Notes: generated by a model not told the origin, from the sequence alone. DNA of 6,419 nt from Nitrosopumilaceae archaeon (GCA_007571225.1 RKRU01000080.1:1-6419); one strand, 5' to 3'; numbered from the stretch's first letter, positions 1-5,733 are shown. Numbers and translations are program-made.

Positions 1-2
1 CC

Positions 3-647
3 CCATCACCTGACTTACTTTCCACGCATGTCCAAGATACTACATCCGTACCCACAGACTCAGATCCCCCCGCAGTTCCTACTACTCAAACCTTAAAGTC
101 TCGGGAAAGAGCAACCGGGATGTCGGCACCTGCAACTGCCAAAACTACAAGTCAGGCCAAATCATTCAAACCCGCGCCGTCCGCATTAAAAGAACCCGAG
201 CCTGTGGTTGCAGACGAACCTGCCACAGTGAGTAATATTGATACTGTCACGGTGCCAAACAAGAAGCTTGGTGTACATTCTGGCAAGGCAGTTAAAAAAA
301 TAAAGACTGGTGTGGCAGTAGCACCAACTGCATCATCTTCAGACCAGGCCGTGCAGCTGGATTCAACCGTTGTAAAACCAGACGCACCAAAGACTGTAGA
401 ATCTATTGGAGAGTCCGGTCTTGTCCGAAAGACGACAAAAACGAAACCTCAAAAGACAAAATCCGTCCGAGATATAAAAGACGTACCGAATACACGTACT
501 GTTGAAGATCACGACGACAACAACAGCAGCAGCAGTAACAACGACAATGATGAAAAAGAACCGGATGTGGAAGAAGAGAATATCTCGTTTGAGCAGCTCC
601 AAAAGAACTTTTTAAAGATACTTAACAAACTAGATCAGGCGGGATGA
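3..647 (+). CDS. Low-complexity, probably disordered protein, 3' part only
   Basis: I do not recognise this protein. The first ATG in view is at 120, but the same frame has no stop back to the window edge, and the 39 extra residues have the same Pro/Ser/Thr-rich character. The gene therefore probably begins outside the window; about 214 residues are visible. Most of it is a Lys/Pro/Ala/Thr/Val-rich sequence without hydrophobic core, so intrinsically disordered. Near the end comes an Asp/Asn/Ser run (about residues 130-147 counted from the ATG at 120), an acidic patch rich in Glu, and a final stretch of about 20 residues that would make an amphipathic helix (ISFEQLQKNFLKILNKL), the only part likely to fold or bind a partner. 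No signal peptide or membrane helix is visible. The stop lies 3 nt before rpiA, suggesting co-transcription, but that gives no clear functional clue. The frame is confident, the function unknown. The ATG at 120 remains possible as a start. Confidence 0.7.
   Translation, partial: PSPDLLSTHVQDTTSVPTDSDPPAVPTTQTLKSRERATGMSAPATAKTTSQAKSFKPAPSALKEPEPVVADEPATVSNIDTVTVPNKKLGVHSGKAVKKIKTGVAVAPTASSSDQAVQLDSTVVKPDAPKTVESIGESGLVRKTTKTKPQKTKSVRDIKDVPNTRTVEDHDDNNSSSSNNDNDEKEPDVEEENISFEQLQKNFLKILNKLDQAG
510..553 (+). repeat. Imperfect trinucleotide run inside the disordered gene
   Basis: A short run of GAC, AAC and AGC/AGT codons encodes the Asp/Asn/Ser tract of the upstream protein. The run is in frame, so length change by replication slippage would add or remove residues without breaking the gene. 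Confidence 0.5.
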
Positions 648-650
648 TCC

Positions 651-1388
651 ATGTCATACAATGCGGCCATTGAGAAGATTGCACGTGATGCAGTACAACA
701 TATTGATAGTACAACGGACAGATCCGTTATCGGACTTGGCAGCGGCCGAGCGGCCACTGCAGTAGCAGAAGCGTTGATGACTCTGGCCAGAACCGGCAGC
801 TATAACATAGTTGGTGTTCCAACGTCACTTCAGATCAAACGTGTAATGGAGAACGGAAATTGTACATTTCCACTTGTAGAAGCCGATCAGGTTGATACCA
901 TAGATGTTGTTTTTGACGGTACGGACCAGATAGATTCTCACGGCTATCTTATCAAGGGCGGTGGAGGCGCCCTGTTGCGGGAGAACGTGTTGTTCAATAT
1001 GGCATCCAAGATAGTTGTTGTAGCCGACGTAACAAAATTCGTCAAAAACCTATCCCGAGAGGTTCCAGTGGAGGTGCATCCGTTGGCCCGCAGACTTGTA
1101 CAGGGGAAGATCGAACAGATGGGTGGGAAACCAACATTACGGATACTGAATTCTGGATATCCGATGTTTACGGAGAATGGGAATATTATTCTAGACTGTA
1201 ATTTTGGCGTCATTACGGATCCTGAAAGTCTGACTAGAAGTATAAAACAAATTTCTGGTGTGGTTGAATCGGGAATATTCTTGAGAAGGCCCGACATAGT
1301 CTATAGGGCAGGCGTCAATGGCCAGTTTAAAATGATCACTAAAATCGACAGAAGTGATCTCAACCTGTATCTAGAAGATATGGTTTGA
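651..1388 (+). CDS. rpiA: Ribose-5-phosphate isomerase A
   Basis: Interconverts ribose 5-phosphate and ribulose 5-phosphate in the cytosol, feeding nucleotide synthesis and the pentose phosphate pool. The 245-residue length is normal for RpiA. Recognisable family blocks in order: glycine loop GLGSGRAA (28-35), VPTS (56-59), FDGTDQID (88-95), the lysine-glycine loop IKGGGGALLRE (101-111), VADVTK (124-129), PVEVHP (139-144), and late NGNIILD and GVVESG blocks. By comparison with E. coli RpiA, Asp89, Asp92, Lys102, Glu111 and Lys129 match the substrate-binding and catalytic positions (family knowledge). Two changes stand out: the usual GTGSTA phosphate loop reads GSGRAA, and the usual DGADE reads DGTDQ. 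Since the catalytic Glu and Lys are kept, I still expect an active enzyme. The ATG lies 3 nt after the previous stop; the bases TGATCC just before it could pair with the 3' end of archaeal 16S rRNA but touch the start codon, so their role is doubtful. Confidence 0.95.
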   Translation: MSYNAAIEKIARDAVQHIDSTTDRSVIGLGSGRAATAVAEALMTLARTGSYNIVGVPTSLQIKRVMENGNCTFPLVEADQVDTIDVVFDGTDQIDSHGYLIKGGGGALLRENVLFNMASKIVVVADVTKFVKNLSREVPVEVHPLARRLVQGKIEQMGGKPTLRILNSGYPMFTENGNIILDCNFGVITDPESLTRSIKQISGVVESGIFLRRPDIVYRAGVNGQFKMITKIDRSDLNLYLEDMV

Positions 1389-1560
1389 CGCGTAATCGTT
1401 TACACCCCACGCGCCTGAATGACCGATTCTAGGCACAAATTTGGCAAATTGGTTACGCTTGATGTAAACAGATACGGATCCAGATTAACCACAACCATTG
1501 AATCTTCGACTACCATACCACTGCAAACCGTTTCCTGTACTGTGATGGCTGTCTGCAGAT

Positions 1561-1998
1561 TTACAGGTCAAGCAGGAATCTCATCTGCACCCCATTGTCA
1601 TTACTCTCTACAATCCGCATGTCGTGAAATGTGGGGGCCTTGATCTCTACTTTGAATCCGTGTCTAGACAGATCGAGGGGCTCTCCATACGCCCTTGCTT
1701 GTATGCGGTTGTGGCCTTCTGCATCCCCCCTAAGATGTAGCTCAAGATCCCCCACCCTCTTGATGGCAAATCCCTTTGTAATCAGTACAAATATGATCTC
1801 TTCTAGCCAGCTGAACAGCAGGTGATAGAGGTTCTCGCCTTCCGCGGTAAATTCCATATGTCCGGTTTCACTTACCGAGCTCCGGTTCAGCGTAGTCTCT
1901 ATGGTGGCATCGGCTGCAGTCACAAATGCCTCCCTTAGATCTCTGGCACTTACCTCTATTATGGCGTCTGTGGTATGATCCAAAAAGCGGTAACTCAC
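1561..1998 (-). CDS. Archease, RtcB ligase activator
   Basis: Archease is a small metal-binding protein that speeds guanylation and turnover of the RNA ligase RtcB, needed to join tRNA halves after intron removal (family knowledge). The 145-residue protein has the family's length and landmarks: N-terminal FLDHTTD (5-11, usually HTAD), the helix LREAFVTAA (21-29), the hydrophobic stretch LLFSWLEEIIF (60-70), the block IKAPTFHD (119-126), and the C-terminal MRFLLDL with Asp144. Asp11 and Asp144 fit the expected metal ligands. The start is GTG at 1998: the sequence begins right at the family N-terminus and no upstream ATG fits. A TTAATA box lies about 26 nt upstream, so the mRNA may be leaderless. 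The gene lies 75 nt after the DM13 gene on the same strand and faces rpiA. rtcB is not in the window. Confidence 0.93.
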   Translation of the reverse strand: MSYRFLDHTTDAIIEVSARDLREAFVTAADATIETTLNRSSVSETGHMEFTAEGENLYHLLFSWLEEIIFVLITKGFAIKRVGDLELHLRGDAEGHNRIQARAYGEPLDLSRHGFKVEIKAPTFHDMRIVESNDNGVQMRFLLDL

Positions 1999-2012
1999 AC
2001 AATAACCGTACT

Positions 2013-2032
2013 ACATGTCACTATTAACATGT
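2013..2032. repeat. Pair of ACATGT palindromes around the archease promoter box
   Basis: Two perfect ACATGT hexamers lie 14 bp apart, one on each side of the archease TATA-like box. A third copy (2611-2616) abuts the start codon of the DM13 gene. All three read ACATGTC on the + strand. The placement suggests an operator, but a hexamer can recur by chance. Confidence 0.3.
2022..2027 (-). promoter_or_regulatory. TATA-like box of the archease gene
   Basis: On the minus strand this reads TTAATA, centred about 26 nt before the GTG start, where an archaeal TATA box would sit for a transcript starting at the start codon. It is bracketed by two perfect ACATGT palindromes (2013-2018 and 2027-2032). 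Confidence 0.45.
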
Positions 2033-2073
2033 CTGCTCGTCACTGGGTTTGTCGCGCATGCTGTGCGGCGGGA

Positions 2074-2610
2074 CTATCTCACGGACAGTGTAGCACTGCC
2101 AAACAGCACACTGAATGGTTCACACCATATTAGGACATTGTCATACTTTTCAAGATCGATCCCAGGCGGCAACTCATAGTTTTGGTTTCCGCGATTTGCC
2201 TTTAGATCCCCTAGACTCACATGGTCCGCTGCCGTCTTGTCTGTGGCAAGATAGACGCGCAGGCCGGGTCCGTTGGTTGAGAAAAAGTTCTCCAAGCGCA
2301 GCACACTCCCGCCGTCTACTAGTGGTATAGTATATGCCTGTCCGCTTGCATCGTGTATGCCGTCTCCAACACCAACAAACGTTCCTGCGTACGACACCAT
2401 AACATCCGTATCTGTAGGAAGGCCTATGGCCGTCGATGTGGCTTCATCCACACTCTCTACATTTCCTGAAGATATTACAATGGCTCCCACAGGCATGGAT
2501 TCGTTAATTGTAGATTCTGTAAAGTATGGAGATACGGCGTATCCAACAACAGATCCGGCCACTGCAATTACGACTGCAGCTACAATGATGCCTGTCCTCC
2601 TTGCTACCAT
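2074..2610 (-). CDS. Membrane-anchored DM13-domain protein
   Basis: The 178-residue protein has a short basic N-terminus (MVARR), one membrane helix or uncleaved signal (about 7-28), a linker to about residue 74, and a DM13 domain filling the rest (about 75-177). Domain landmarks: GTFVGVGDGIHDASG (76-90), LRLENFF (104-110), GPGLRVYL (114-121), GNQNYELP (131-138) and IWCEPF (161-166). The single cysteine, Cys163, is the conserved DM13 residue proposed in the literature to be redox active, often in proteins linked to cytochrome-like or DOMON domains; that role is a prediction from comparative genomics. The expected topology puts the domain outside the cell membrane. The ATG at 2610 is supported by a TATATA box about 25 nt upstream. 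The gene precedes archease on the same strand after 75 nt, with no obvious functional tie. The domain call is firm and the biochemical role is open. Confidence 0.9.
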   Translation of the reverse strand: MVARRTGIIVAAVVIAVAGSVVGYAVSPYFTESTINESMPVGAIVISSGNVESVDEATSTAIGLPTDTDVMVSYAGTFVGVGDGIHDASGQAYTIPLVDGGSVLRLENFFSTNGPGLRVYLATDKTAADHVSLGDLKANRGNQNYELPPGIDLEKYDNVLIWCEPFSVLFGSATLSVR

Positions 2611-2616
2611 ACATGT
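2611..2616. promoter_or_regulatory. ACATGT palindrome at the DM13 gene start
   Basis: A perfect palindrome directly against the ATG of the DM13 gene, about 21 bp downstream of its TATA box, so near the expected transcription start. It matches the two copies at the archease promoter. A repressor site is one possibility; chance is another. Confidence 0.22.
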
Positions 2617-2631
2617 CTTATGCTGACGGCC

Positions 2632-2637
2632 TATATA
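2632..2637 (-). promoter_or_regulatory. TATA box of the DM13 gene
   Basis: TATATA within a CTATATAG palindrome, centred about 25 nt before the ATG, with AT-rich sequence behind it. The spacing predicts transcription starting at or next to the ATG, so a leaderless mRNA. This is the best TATA match in the window. Confidence 0.6.
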
Positions 2638-2640
2638 GTG

Positions 2641-2887
2641 TATTATTTTTTGAGGAACCCGGCAGCGTCGCGCGCCAGTCCGATGCAGCCGTTTGTATGT
2701 AGCAGTCTAGGTTCGCTGCAGGTATTGACGAAATTGTGCCCAGGATCAGCCGTTTGGGTGTGAGGCCCAGACAGATATGTTTGTACTAGTCTGCTGGCGT
2801 GCCAGCTACTGCAGTGCCGTCTGTGGCAGAAGATTCGTATGAGTGGATCTAGCTTGCTTGTTTTGCGGAAAAGTAGTTTAGTGGGAT
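2641..2887. other. Spacer without a convincing gene, between DM13 and dedA
   Basis: This 247-nt divergent spacer is long for such a compact region. I translated it in the frames that stay open and saw no recognisable protein. A minus-strand frame (2921 to 2643, 92 codons) is open but Cys/His/Arg-rich and overlaps the start of dedA. The spacer holds a direct repeat CAGCCGTTTG (2686-2695 and 2747-2756, 61 bp apart) and a dyad GCTGGC-gt-GCCAGC (2793-2806). The DM13 promoter is at its left end. The dedA promoter should be near its right end but has no clear TATA box. Confidence 0.5.
2793..2806. repeat. Perfect 6-bp dyad upstream of dedA
   Basis: GCTGGC and GCCAGC separated by 2 bp, with AGT and ACT just outside continuing the symmetry after one or two unmatched bases. 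It lies about 80 nt before dedA and could be a protein-binding site or a small hairpin. No function can be assigned. Confidence 0.3.
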
Positions 2888-3463
2888 ATGACTGCCAATT
2901 ATGTGGAATCGTTTGAAGCATTTCTGTTGTGGCTGTCTGAGCTGTTAAATGGGCACCTTTACGAAGGGGTCTTTATTGCGGCCCTGCTTGAGACTGTAAT
3001 TCCCCCCATCCCAACACTTGCAATCTTTCCAACCGCGGGATTCTTAGCATCACAAAACGACATCCCGCCTGAAGGACTCATTCCACTCATAATTCTCGGG
3101 GCTTCGGGAGCCACGATAGGTTCGGTCATCATATATCTTGTCTCATTAAGGCTGGGAAGGGTGGTAATGCTCAGATACATGGGTCGCTTTCGCATAACCG
3201 AGGAGAAACTCGTACAGGTGGAAACCTGGTTTGAGAAGCACGGAGACAAGGCAGTCTTTCTATGCAGGATAATGCCCGTAATGCGGGAGATGATATCCAT
3301 ACCTGCAGGACTCTTGAGGATGAAGGCGCCAAAATTCATCATATACACGTATGCCGGCTCTATGGTCTGGGCATGCGTGACTATACTGGCAGGATATTAC
3401 TTTGGCGAGGCGATAGGACTTGTGGCAGAACCGCTATCAGACGAGCATGTCGGTTCTCCGTGA
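2888..3463 (+). CDS. DedA-family (SNARE-associated / VTT domain) membrane protein
   Basis: An integral membrane protein of the DedA superfamily. Members are linked to membrane homeostasis, lipid carrier or phospholipid scrambling, and proton-dependent transport (family knowledge); the archaeal substrate is unknown. The 191-residue length is typical. Visible landmarks: Glu35 followed by a proline-rich re-entrant segment (VIPPIP, 37-42), the glycine-rich GASGATIGS (71-79), then FEKHGDK (115-121) and the family signature R127-x2-P130-x2-R133-x3-S137-x-PAG (139-141), followed by a last membrane helix. The acidic Glu35 and the two arginines are the residues known as essential in bacterial homologues. 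There is no signal peptide. ATG 2888 is the first start after an in-frame stop at 2879. Only a weak TTGTTTT (2858-2864) sits at the expected promoter distance. The gene converges on the PQQ dehydrogenase gene. Family assignment is firm, physiological role inferred only. Confidence 0.93.
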   Translation: MTANYVESFEAFLLWLSELLNGHLYEGVFIAALLETVIPPIPTLAIFPTAGFLASQNDIPPEGLIPLIILGASGATIGSVIIYLVSLRLGRVVMLRYMGRFRITEEKLVQVETWFEKHGDKAVFLCRIMPVMREMISIPAGLLRMKAPKFIIYTYAGSMVWACVTILAGYYFGEAIGLVAEPLSDEHVGSP

Positions 3464-3482
3464 CTGCCCGGTTCGGCCTGCT

Positions 3483-3496
3483 TGCCGGGGCCGGCA
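3483..3496. terminator. GC-rich dyad between convergent stops
   Basis: TGCCGG-gg-CCGGCA lies in the 36-nt gap between the stop codons of dedA and the PQQ dehydrogenase. Being symmetric, it could form a hairpin in either transcript. No T-run follows on either strand, so it is not a standard terminator, and the call rests on position and symmetry. Confidence 0.3.
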
Positions 3497-3499
3497 CCA

Positions 3500-5128
3500 T
3501 TATGTGCGGATCAGCGCAGGGGACAGCCGGCCAGACAATGTCACTCTTGCCATCATCGCCGCTATCAGTACTGCTGCCACAGTCGTCGCAAGTACGGCTA
3601 CTGTCACACTTCCATACTCTGGTATCACATACGTTCCGGTTATGTCGATACGTCCTGATGTCGCATCGGGGTAAAAACGCAGTATATAATAATCATTTTC
3701 ATAGGTCACGTCCGCATCATGCACAGTCAACCGGCCCGTTGAGTCTTGGTGGGTTATGGCAAACGGGGGTGAGAGCAACGGCCTCTGTATATGGAGTGAG
3801 AGGGAACCTGCATCTCCGTCATCCGTCTTCTCAAACTCAAAACCTAGTCTCTTCTCCTCAATGTCAAACTGGATCGGCGATACTACGTATCCTGGGTGTC
3901 GTAGGGCGGCCTTTAGACTTTCCGTACCGTCGTCTCCCACATACTCAAACACCTCAAGACTCTGTAGTTGGAGATTCTTCTCCCCGCCTTTTGCAATGCT
4001 GTCGTAAAGCGGCACTATTCTCAGTATCTTATCGTCGTCGTGGGACGGCTGTCCGCGTCCGTCCCTATTACTTGTCAATACATACAGGTGTCCATCCGGC
4101 CCCGTCTGTACGTCCCTCAGCCTACCGAACTGGTCCGAGAAGAGTTCGGTGTGTGATTTGACGCCGTATTCTGAATCAAACTCTAACATCTGTAGGCTCC
4201 TTCCAAAGAGCGCGGCAACAAAATACCGCCCCTCCCATTCGGGAATCATGCGCCCGTCATAAAACTCGGATCCAGACGGGGCCCACGTGCTGCCTCCTGT
4301 ATGCAGTATTGGAGACATGTACCCATCGTCTTCTGCGCCGTCGCCTATCACCAGCGGCCAGCCGTAATTGCCTCCGGGAACTATGAGATTTATCTCGTCG
4401 TGGCCAGTCCCCATCCATCCAGACGGACCATGTTCCGTAATTATCAATATGCCTTGGTTATTCCAGTCCATGCCTTGGGGATTCCTGTGTCCTGTAGAGT
4501 ATACCAGAGAATCAGACGGATTGTCCGGCGGAACCTCCCCGTCCCGGTCCATCCGGAGTATCTTACCTGCAAGCGATTCTGGATCTTGTGACAGATCTGG
4601 ATTTATGGCATCGCCTGTGGCAACATACAGCATGCCATCGGGCCCAAACGCTATCCTTCCCCCATCGTGATAGGCGCTGCCTGGGATTCCGTCTAGAATG
4701 GTGGTCGGCTCGCCGGCCAGCATACTGTCCACATACTGGTACCGCACAACCTTGTTGGCAGTCCAGATTATGTCATTATAGGTATAGTACAGGTAGACGT
4801 ATCCATTCTTCTTAAAATCGGGATCCACTGCTAATCCCAGCAGTCCACCCTCGGCTCCGCCATTCACGTCAACTGAGAGTAATAATTCGGTAGCAGGGCC
4901 GGTATCGTCCCTGATTATGTGCAGGTCGCCTCCCCGTTCTGTAAATATCAGGGTACCATCAGGCAGCCAGTCGATACTCCAAGGTACCTCCAAGTTGTCT
5001 GCAACAACTTCTACGCGTATGCCAAGTTCTGGATAGTTGGTTTCTGCGTGTGCTGTGCAGGGGACCAGCACAGCTAGCATGCCCGAACCCAGCATGCACA
5101 GCACTATGGTTGTGGCTGCAGCGGGCAT
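3500..5128 (-). CDS. Secreted PQQ-dependent sugar dehydrogenase with C-terminal PEYG sorting signal
   Basis: A glucose/sorbosone dehydrogenase-type six-bladed propeller that would oxidise the C1 of aldoses with PQQ and pass electrons to an acceptor outside the cell. Counting from ATG 5128 (542 residues): signal peptide 1-28, ending CTAHA before ETNYPE; propeller about 33-374. Landmarks are VPWSIDW (48-54), EGGLLGLAVDPDF (93-105), YHDGGR with His154, the usual catalytic base, GHRNPQG (214-220), TEHGP (231-235), PGGNYGWP (251-258) and SNRDGRG (353-359). A beta-rich domain (about 384-500) follows, of a kind I associate with thaumarchaeal surface proteins. The end is VIPEYG, a hydrophobic helix and an Arg-containing tail: a PEFG-CTERM-like anchor for a sortase-like exosortase. 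The frame extends 32 codons upstream to a TTG at 5224, but the ATG is preferred because it starts the signal peptide and has a TTTATT box about 25 nt upstream. Substrate and PQQ use are family inference; no PQQ synthesis gene is present here. Confidence 0.92.
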   Translation of the reverse strand: MPAAATTIVLCMLGSGMLAVLVPCTAHAETNYPELGIRVEVVADNLEVPWSIDWLPDGTLIFTERGGDLHIIRDDTGPATELLLSVDVNGGAEGGLLGLAVDPDFKKNGYVYLYYTYNDIIWTANKVVRYQYVDSMLAGEPTTILDGIPGSAYHDGGRIAFGPDGMLYVATGDAINPDLSQDPESLAGKILRMDRDGEVPPDNPSDSLVYSTGHRNPQGMDWNNQGILIITEHGPSGWMGTGHDEINLIVPGGNYGWPLVIGDGAEDDGYMSPILHTGGSTWAPSGSEFYDGRMIPEWEGRYFVAALFGRSLQMLEFDSEYGVKSHTELFSDQFGRLRDVQTGPDGHLYVLTSNRDGRGQPSHDDDKILRIVPLYDSIAKGGEKNLQLQSLEVFEYVGDDGTESLKAALRHPGYVVSPIQFDIEEKRLGFEFEKTDDGDAGSLSLHIQRPLLSPPFAITHQDSTGRLTVHDADVTYENDYYILRFYPDATSGRIDITGTYVIPEYGSVTVAVLATTVAAVLIAAMMARVTLSGRLSPALIRT

Positions 5129-5149
5129 GCTTGTAAATGCGATGCATGG

Positions 5150-5155
5150 AATAAA
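5150..5155 (-). promoter_or_regulatory. TATA-like box of the PQQ dehydrogenase gene
   Basis: Reads TTTATT on the minus strand, centred about 25 nt before ATG 5128. It agrees with the start chosen from the signal peptide and predicts a leaderless transcript. It lies inside the longer frame that starts at TTG 5224, which argues against that longer start. Confidence 0.45.
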
Positions 5156-5226
5156 GGTTTCACTATGTCTGTCGGTACTGTACACAGCTGCGTGGGCCGT
5201 TCTCATTTTGTATGACAGACTCAAGG

Positions 5227-5232
5227 TTTTTA
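5227..5232 (+). promoter_or_regulatory. TATA-like box of the thioredoxin gene
   Basis: TTTTTA centred about 27 nt before ATG 5257. It sits downstream of the alternative ATG at 5212, so if it is the promoter, the shorter thioredoxin start is the true one. Confidence 0.4.
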
Positions 5233-5256
5233 GGTAGTGGCATCTCCATAAAGACC

Positions 5257-5580
5257 ATGGGCATTACTGCAATAAGCAACCCTCAGGACTGGGAGAGGGA
5301 GGTAGTAAACTCTGCCGTGCCGGTATTTGTCGATTTTTGGGCGGAGTGGTGCGGCCCGTGCCGCATGGTGAGTCCGGTGGTTGACGAACTGGCGACGATT
5401 TATGATGGCAGGGTAAAGTTTGTCAAGGTTAACGTAGACGAGGCCAGCGAACTGGCATCTCGGTATCAGGTTTTTAGCATTCCCACGCTGGTAATACTAA
5501 AGGGGGGGAATGTTGCAGCACAGCAGGTGGGTGCGGCCTCCAAGGAATCGTACATCCGGATGATCGACCGCACACTCTAA
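5257..5580 (+). CDS. Thioredoxin
   Basis: A single-domain cytosolic thioredoxin of 107 residues, which reduces protein disulfides using electrons from a thioredoxin reductase. Landmarks: VFVDFWAEWCGPCRM (23-37) with redox cysteines Cys32 and Cys35 and the buried Asp26, VNVDE (58-62), and the cis-proline in SIPTL (Pro76), followed by a KGG turn. There is no signal peptide or membrane helix, so it is intracellular. An in-frame ATG at 5212 would add 15 residues that match nothing in the family. ATG 5257 gives the normal thioredoxin length and has a TTTTTA box about 27 nt upstream. It is divergent from the PQQ dehydrogenase gene across 128 nt, so the two could share regulation, but their products act in different compartments. 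A run of seven G within codons for KGG leaves the frame intact. A reductase gene is not visible. Confidence 0.94.
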   Translation: MGITAISNPQDWEREVVNSAVPVFVDFWAEWCGPCRMVSPVVDELATIYDGRVKFVKVNVDEASELASRYQVFSIPTLVILKGGNVAAQQVGAASKESYIRMIDRTL

Positions 5581-5598
5581 CTACCCACTCTAACTACA
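5573..5598 (+). repeat. 13-bp tandem duplication across the thioredoxin stop codon
   Basis: Two adjacent 13-bp copies of CACTCTAACTAC plus one variable base (C, then A). The first copy contains the TAA stop of thioredoxin; the second lies just after it. Probably a small replication slippage event with no effect on the protein. Confidence 0.7.
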
Positions 5599-5623
5599 CA
5601 CCATTGAATATCCCCATACGGAC

Positions 5624-5639
5624 TTTTTGGTGTGATTTT
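5624..5639 (+). terminator. T-rich stretch after thioredoxin
   Basis: A T5 run and a T4 run within 16 nt, about 45 nt after the thioredoxin stop. Archaeal RNA polymerase terminates at short T-runs without needing a hairpin. A second run of six T at 5728-5733 could act as backup. Confidence 0.4.
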
Positions 5640-5727
5640 GCCTGTTCTCTGTATAGATCCGGCAAACCTGTCACATGCACTCAAATACGACTGAAAGACT
5701 CACATTACTTGGCTTGCCTTACAGCAG

Positions 5728-5733
5728 TTTTTT
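5728..5733 (+). terminator. T6 run, possible second terminator
   Basis: Six consecutive T, about 150 nt after the thioredoxin stop and 50 nt before the next promoter box. It could stop read-through into the zinc-ribbon gene. Confidence 0.3.

Noticed and set aside
1390..1469. Interleaved inverted repeats after rpiA (GCGTAA/TTACGC and GTTTACA/TGTAAAC) that could make a pseudoknot
   Set aside because: Repeats of 6-7 nt are expected by chance in about 170 nt, and nothing else supports an RNA gene.
1400..1516. A 38-codon minus-strand frame (ATG at 1516) and a 74-codon + frame (1419-1643) in the gap between rpiA and archease
   Set aside because: Both are short, without recognisable motifs or promoter boxes; the + frame also runs into the archease gene on the other strand.
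2643..2921. A 92-codon minus-strand frame in the spacer before dedA
   Set aside because: It overlaps the dedA start, has a Cys/His/Arg-rich composition and no promoter at the right distance. Its last 25 residues look slightly protein-like, so it is kept only as a possible remnant.
3262..4161. A 299-codon open frame on the + strand
   Set aside because: It overlaps the end of dedA and lies antisense to the PQQ dehydrogenase. Its product is rich in Arg, His, Ser and Cys with no domain, typical of a shadow frame.
5500..5510. Run of seven G in thioredoxin, and a run of seven A at 295-301 in the upstream gene, as frameshift sites
   Set aside because: Both frames read through intact with the expected protein on each side, so no frameshift is needed.
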